Shown: one piece after another, positions 31,157 to 32,559 of the stretch | Position numbering within the stretch: position 1 is the first letter of the stretch | How the letters are laid out: every line of letters begins with the position of its first letter | Origin: Blastococcus sp. MG754426 | GTDB taxonomy: Bacteria > Actinomycetota > Actinomycetes > Mycobacteriales > Geodermatophilaceae | DNA: 32,559 bases | Assembly: GCF_021699055.1 (NCBI RefSeq) | Contig: NZ_SSXC01000046.1 | Location: 1-32,559 of the forward strand | Direction: 5' to 3' | Made by a program: the position numbers and the translations under genes | The notes under the pieces: model-generated | The model's database searches: none | What the model was told of the DNA's origin: nothing | What the model saw: only the letters and a program-made list of their open reading frames with translations

Positions 31157-32383
31157 CTACTCCGGGGTGACGGCGTAGCCGGCGTCGCGCATCGCCCCGA
31201 TGACCTCGCCGGCGTGCGCGGGCCCGCGCGTCTCCAGGACGACGAAGACCTCCACCTCGCCGATGCCCAGCCGGGTCGCCGTCCGCTCGTGCTCGACCTC
31301 CAGCACGTTGGCGCCCACCGCGGCCAGCTCGGTGAGCAGGGCGGCCAGCGAGCCCGGGCGGTCGGGGATGCGCAGCCGCAGCGAGAGGTAGCGGCCGGCC
31401 GCGGCCATGCCGTGCTGCACGACCTTGAGCAGCAGCACCGGGTCGATGTTGCCGCCGGAGACGACGGCCACCAGGGGCGGCTCGAACGCGCGCGGGTCGG
31501 CCAGGACGGCGGCGACCGCGGCCACCCCCGCCGGCTCGACGACCATCTTGGCGCGCTCCAGGCAGAACAGCAGGGCGCGGGAGAGGTCCTCCTCGCTCAC
31601 CGTGCGCACCTCGTCGACCAGCCCCCGGACGTGCGCGAAGGTCAGGTCGCCCGGCGCGGGGACGGCGATGCCGTCGGCCATCGTGGACATGCTCTGCAGG
31701 GCGACCGGCCGGCCGGCGGCCAGCGAGCCGGGCAGGGCGGCGGCCTCCTCGGCCTGCACACCGACCACGCGGACGTCGGGGCGGCGCTCCTTGACCGCCG
31801 CCGCGATGCCGGAGACCAGGCCGCCCCCGCCGGCGCAGACCAGGACCGTCGCGACCTCCGGGCACTGCTCGAGCACCTCCAGCCCGACGGTGCCCTGCCC
31901 CGCGATGACGTCGGGGTGGTCGAAGGGGTGGATGAACACCGACCCGGTCCGCTCGGCGTGCTCGGCGGCGGCGCGCAGCGGCTCGGCGAGCGACTGCCCG
32001 CACATCTCGACGCGCGCCCCGTAGGCCTGCGTCGCCGCCACCTTCGGCAGCGGCGCGGTCTCGGGCATGTAGACCGTCGCCTCCGCGCCGAGCAGCCGGG
32101 CGGCGAGCGCGACCCCCTGGGCGTGGTTGCCCGCGCTGGCGGCGACGACGCCGCGCGCCCGCTCCTCGTCGGTCAGCCGCGCGATCCGGGTGTAGGCGCC
32201 GCGGATCTTGAACGAGCCGGTGCGCTGGAGGTTCTCGCACTTGAGCCACACCGGGCCGCCGACGCGGTCGGCCAGCCCGCGCGAGTGCTCCAGCGGGGTG
32301 CGGCGGACGACACCGGCGAGCAGCTCGGCCGCCGCGGCGACGTCGGCACCGGTGACCAGGGGGACCGACATGTCGGAGATCAT
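31157..32383 (-). CDS. ilvA: Threonine ammonia-lyase (threonine dehydratase) with ACT domain
   Basis: The enzyme converts threonine to 2-oxobutanoate and ammonia, the first step to isoleucine. The 408-residue protein is a fold-type II PLP enzyme. Lys59 in TGSFKIRGAY binds PLP, the ASAGNHAQGVA loop contacts substrate, and CAGGGGLVSG binds the phosphate. An ACT-type domain (about residues 330-408, LRLRIPDRPGSLAALLTELA) follows, shorter than the double regulatory domain of E. coli IlvA. ATG 32383 is used; ATG 32371 is possible. Whether it acts in biosynthesis or catabolism cannot be decided from the sequence. Confidence 0.94.
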   Translation of the reverse strand: MISDMSVPLVTGADVAAAAELLAGVVRRTPLEHSRGLADRVGGPVWLKCENLQRTGSFKIRGAYTRIARLTDEERARGVVAASAGNHAQGVALAARLLGAEATVYMPETAPLPKVAATQAYGARVEMCGQSLAEPLRAAAEHAERTGSVFIHPFDHPDVIAGQGTVGLEVLEQCPEVATVLVCAGGGGLVSGIAAAVKERRPDVRVVGVQAEEAAALPGSLAAGRPVALQSMSTMADGIAVPAPGDLTFAHVRGLVDEVRTVSEEDLSRALLFCLERAKMVVEPAGVAAVAAVLADPRAFEPPLVAVVSGGNIDPVLLLKVVQHGMAAAGRYLSLRLRIPDRPGSLAALLTELAAVGANVLEVEHERTATRLGIGEVEVFVVLETRGPAHAGEVIGAMRDAGYAVTPE

Positions 32384-32488
32384 CGCAGCGCCGAGGGTCC
32401 TGCGACGCCGACCTCACCGGGCCTGTCGCGCCGAGTGGGCCCGGAGCGCAGCCGGGGCACGGAAACCGGTCGCGGTGCCGTCCGGAGG

Positions 32489-32516
32489 CCGACAGGCAGC
32501 ACAGTCGTCGTACCGT
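32489..32516 (+). promoter_or_regulatory. Promoter for the gene at the right edge
   Basis: CCGACA (32489-32494) as -35, a 16-base spacer and TACCGT (32511-32516) as -10 precede a GTG by seven bases. The layout implies a leaderless transcript divergent from ilvA. Confidence 0.45.
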
Positions 32517-32523
32517 GGCTGAG

Positions 32524-32559
32524 GTGACGGACACCCCCGCACCGGCAACCCCCTCCCCC
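32524..32559 (+). CDS. Start of an unidentified gene, cut by the window end
   Basis: Twelve codons from the GTG at 32524 (VTDTPAPATPSP) run to the last base. The GTG sits seven bases after a -10-like TACCGT, the same spacing as for the DrrA-like gene, which supports a leaderless start. An in-frame GTG at 32515 overlaps the -10 and is less likely. The product cannot be identified from this length. Confidence 0.4.
   Translation, partial: MTDTPAPATPSP

Overview
The window is about 32.6 kb of very GC-rich DNA with long antisense shadow frames, many GTG starts, TANNNT-type -10 boxes and a mycothiol-pathway gene (mca). This points to an actinobacterium. A flagellar export cluster next to a Mycobacterium-like housekeeping block, plus the style of the proteins, suggests a motile Geodermatophilaceae-type organism (Blastococcus, Geodermatophilus or Modestobacter). 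The genus is inferred from memory of such proteins, not from a search.

Region 1 (1-10488, + strand) is the distal part of a flagellar operon: fliM (5' end cut by the window), fliN, fliO, fliP, fliQ, fliR, flhB, flhA, an flhF-like gene and an 82-residue membrane protein. Most joints are 4-base overlaps or a few bases apart, so translation is probably coupled. The only real gap, between flhB and flhA, carries palindromes and a repeated GTGAGCCAG motif. The flhF-like gene is odd: it has an FlhF-type N-terminus, a linker of about 660 residues, and a GTPase-like C-terminal domain whose P-loop and other nucleotide motifs are degenerate.

Region 2 (10489-12736) holds a frameshifted remnant of an AbiEi/DUF559-type gene and, convergent to it, a PIN-PhoH ATPase (phoH2 type) with its own hairpin terminator and a leader of about 160 bases.

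Region 3 (12737-17030, - strand) is one tight transcription unit: a short-chain type cis-prenyltransferase (Rv1086-like), a DUF885 protein, a membrane protein with an acidic repeat tail, and a DrrAB-like ABC exporter. It diverges from trhA (hemolysin III/PAQR), across a perfect 22-base palindrome.

Region 4 (17150-24966) contains trhA, a menaquinone/geranylgeranyl reductase, a small putative DNA-binding protein, the furA-katG peroxide-defence operon, a discoidin-like lipoprotein, and mca with a small membrane protein. Region 5 (25209-32559) has greA with an RNHCP zinc protein, a DUF5996 protein, a second DrrAB-like exporter followed by an M3 peptidase, ilvA, and the first codons of a divergent gene at the edge.

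The order greA, mca, small membrane protein, trhA, cis-prenyltransferase, phoH2 follows the M. tuberculosis Rv1080c-Rv1095 neighbourhood as I remember it, with accessory genes inserted. I saw no tRNA, rRNA, CRISPR array, insertion sequence or prophage. The least ordinary items are the degenerate FlhF, the fold-back inverted repeat at base 1, the flhB-flhA repeat cluster, the decayed gene, and a recurring -10-N6/7-start arrangement that suggests leaderless transcripts.
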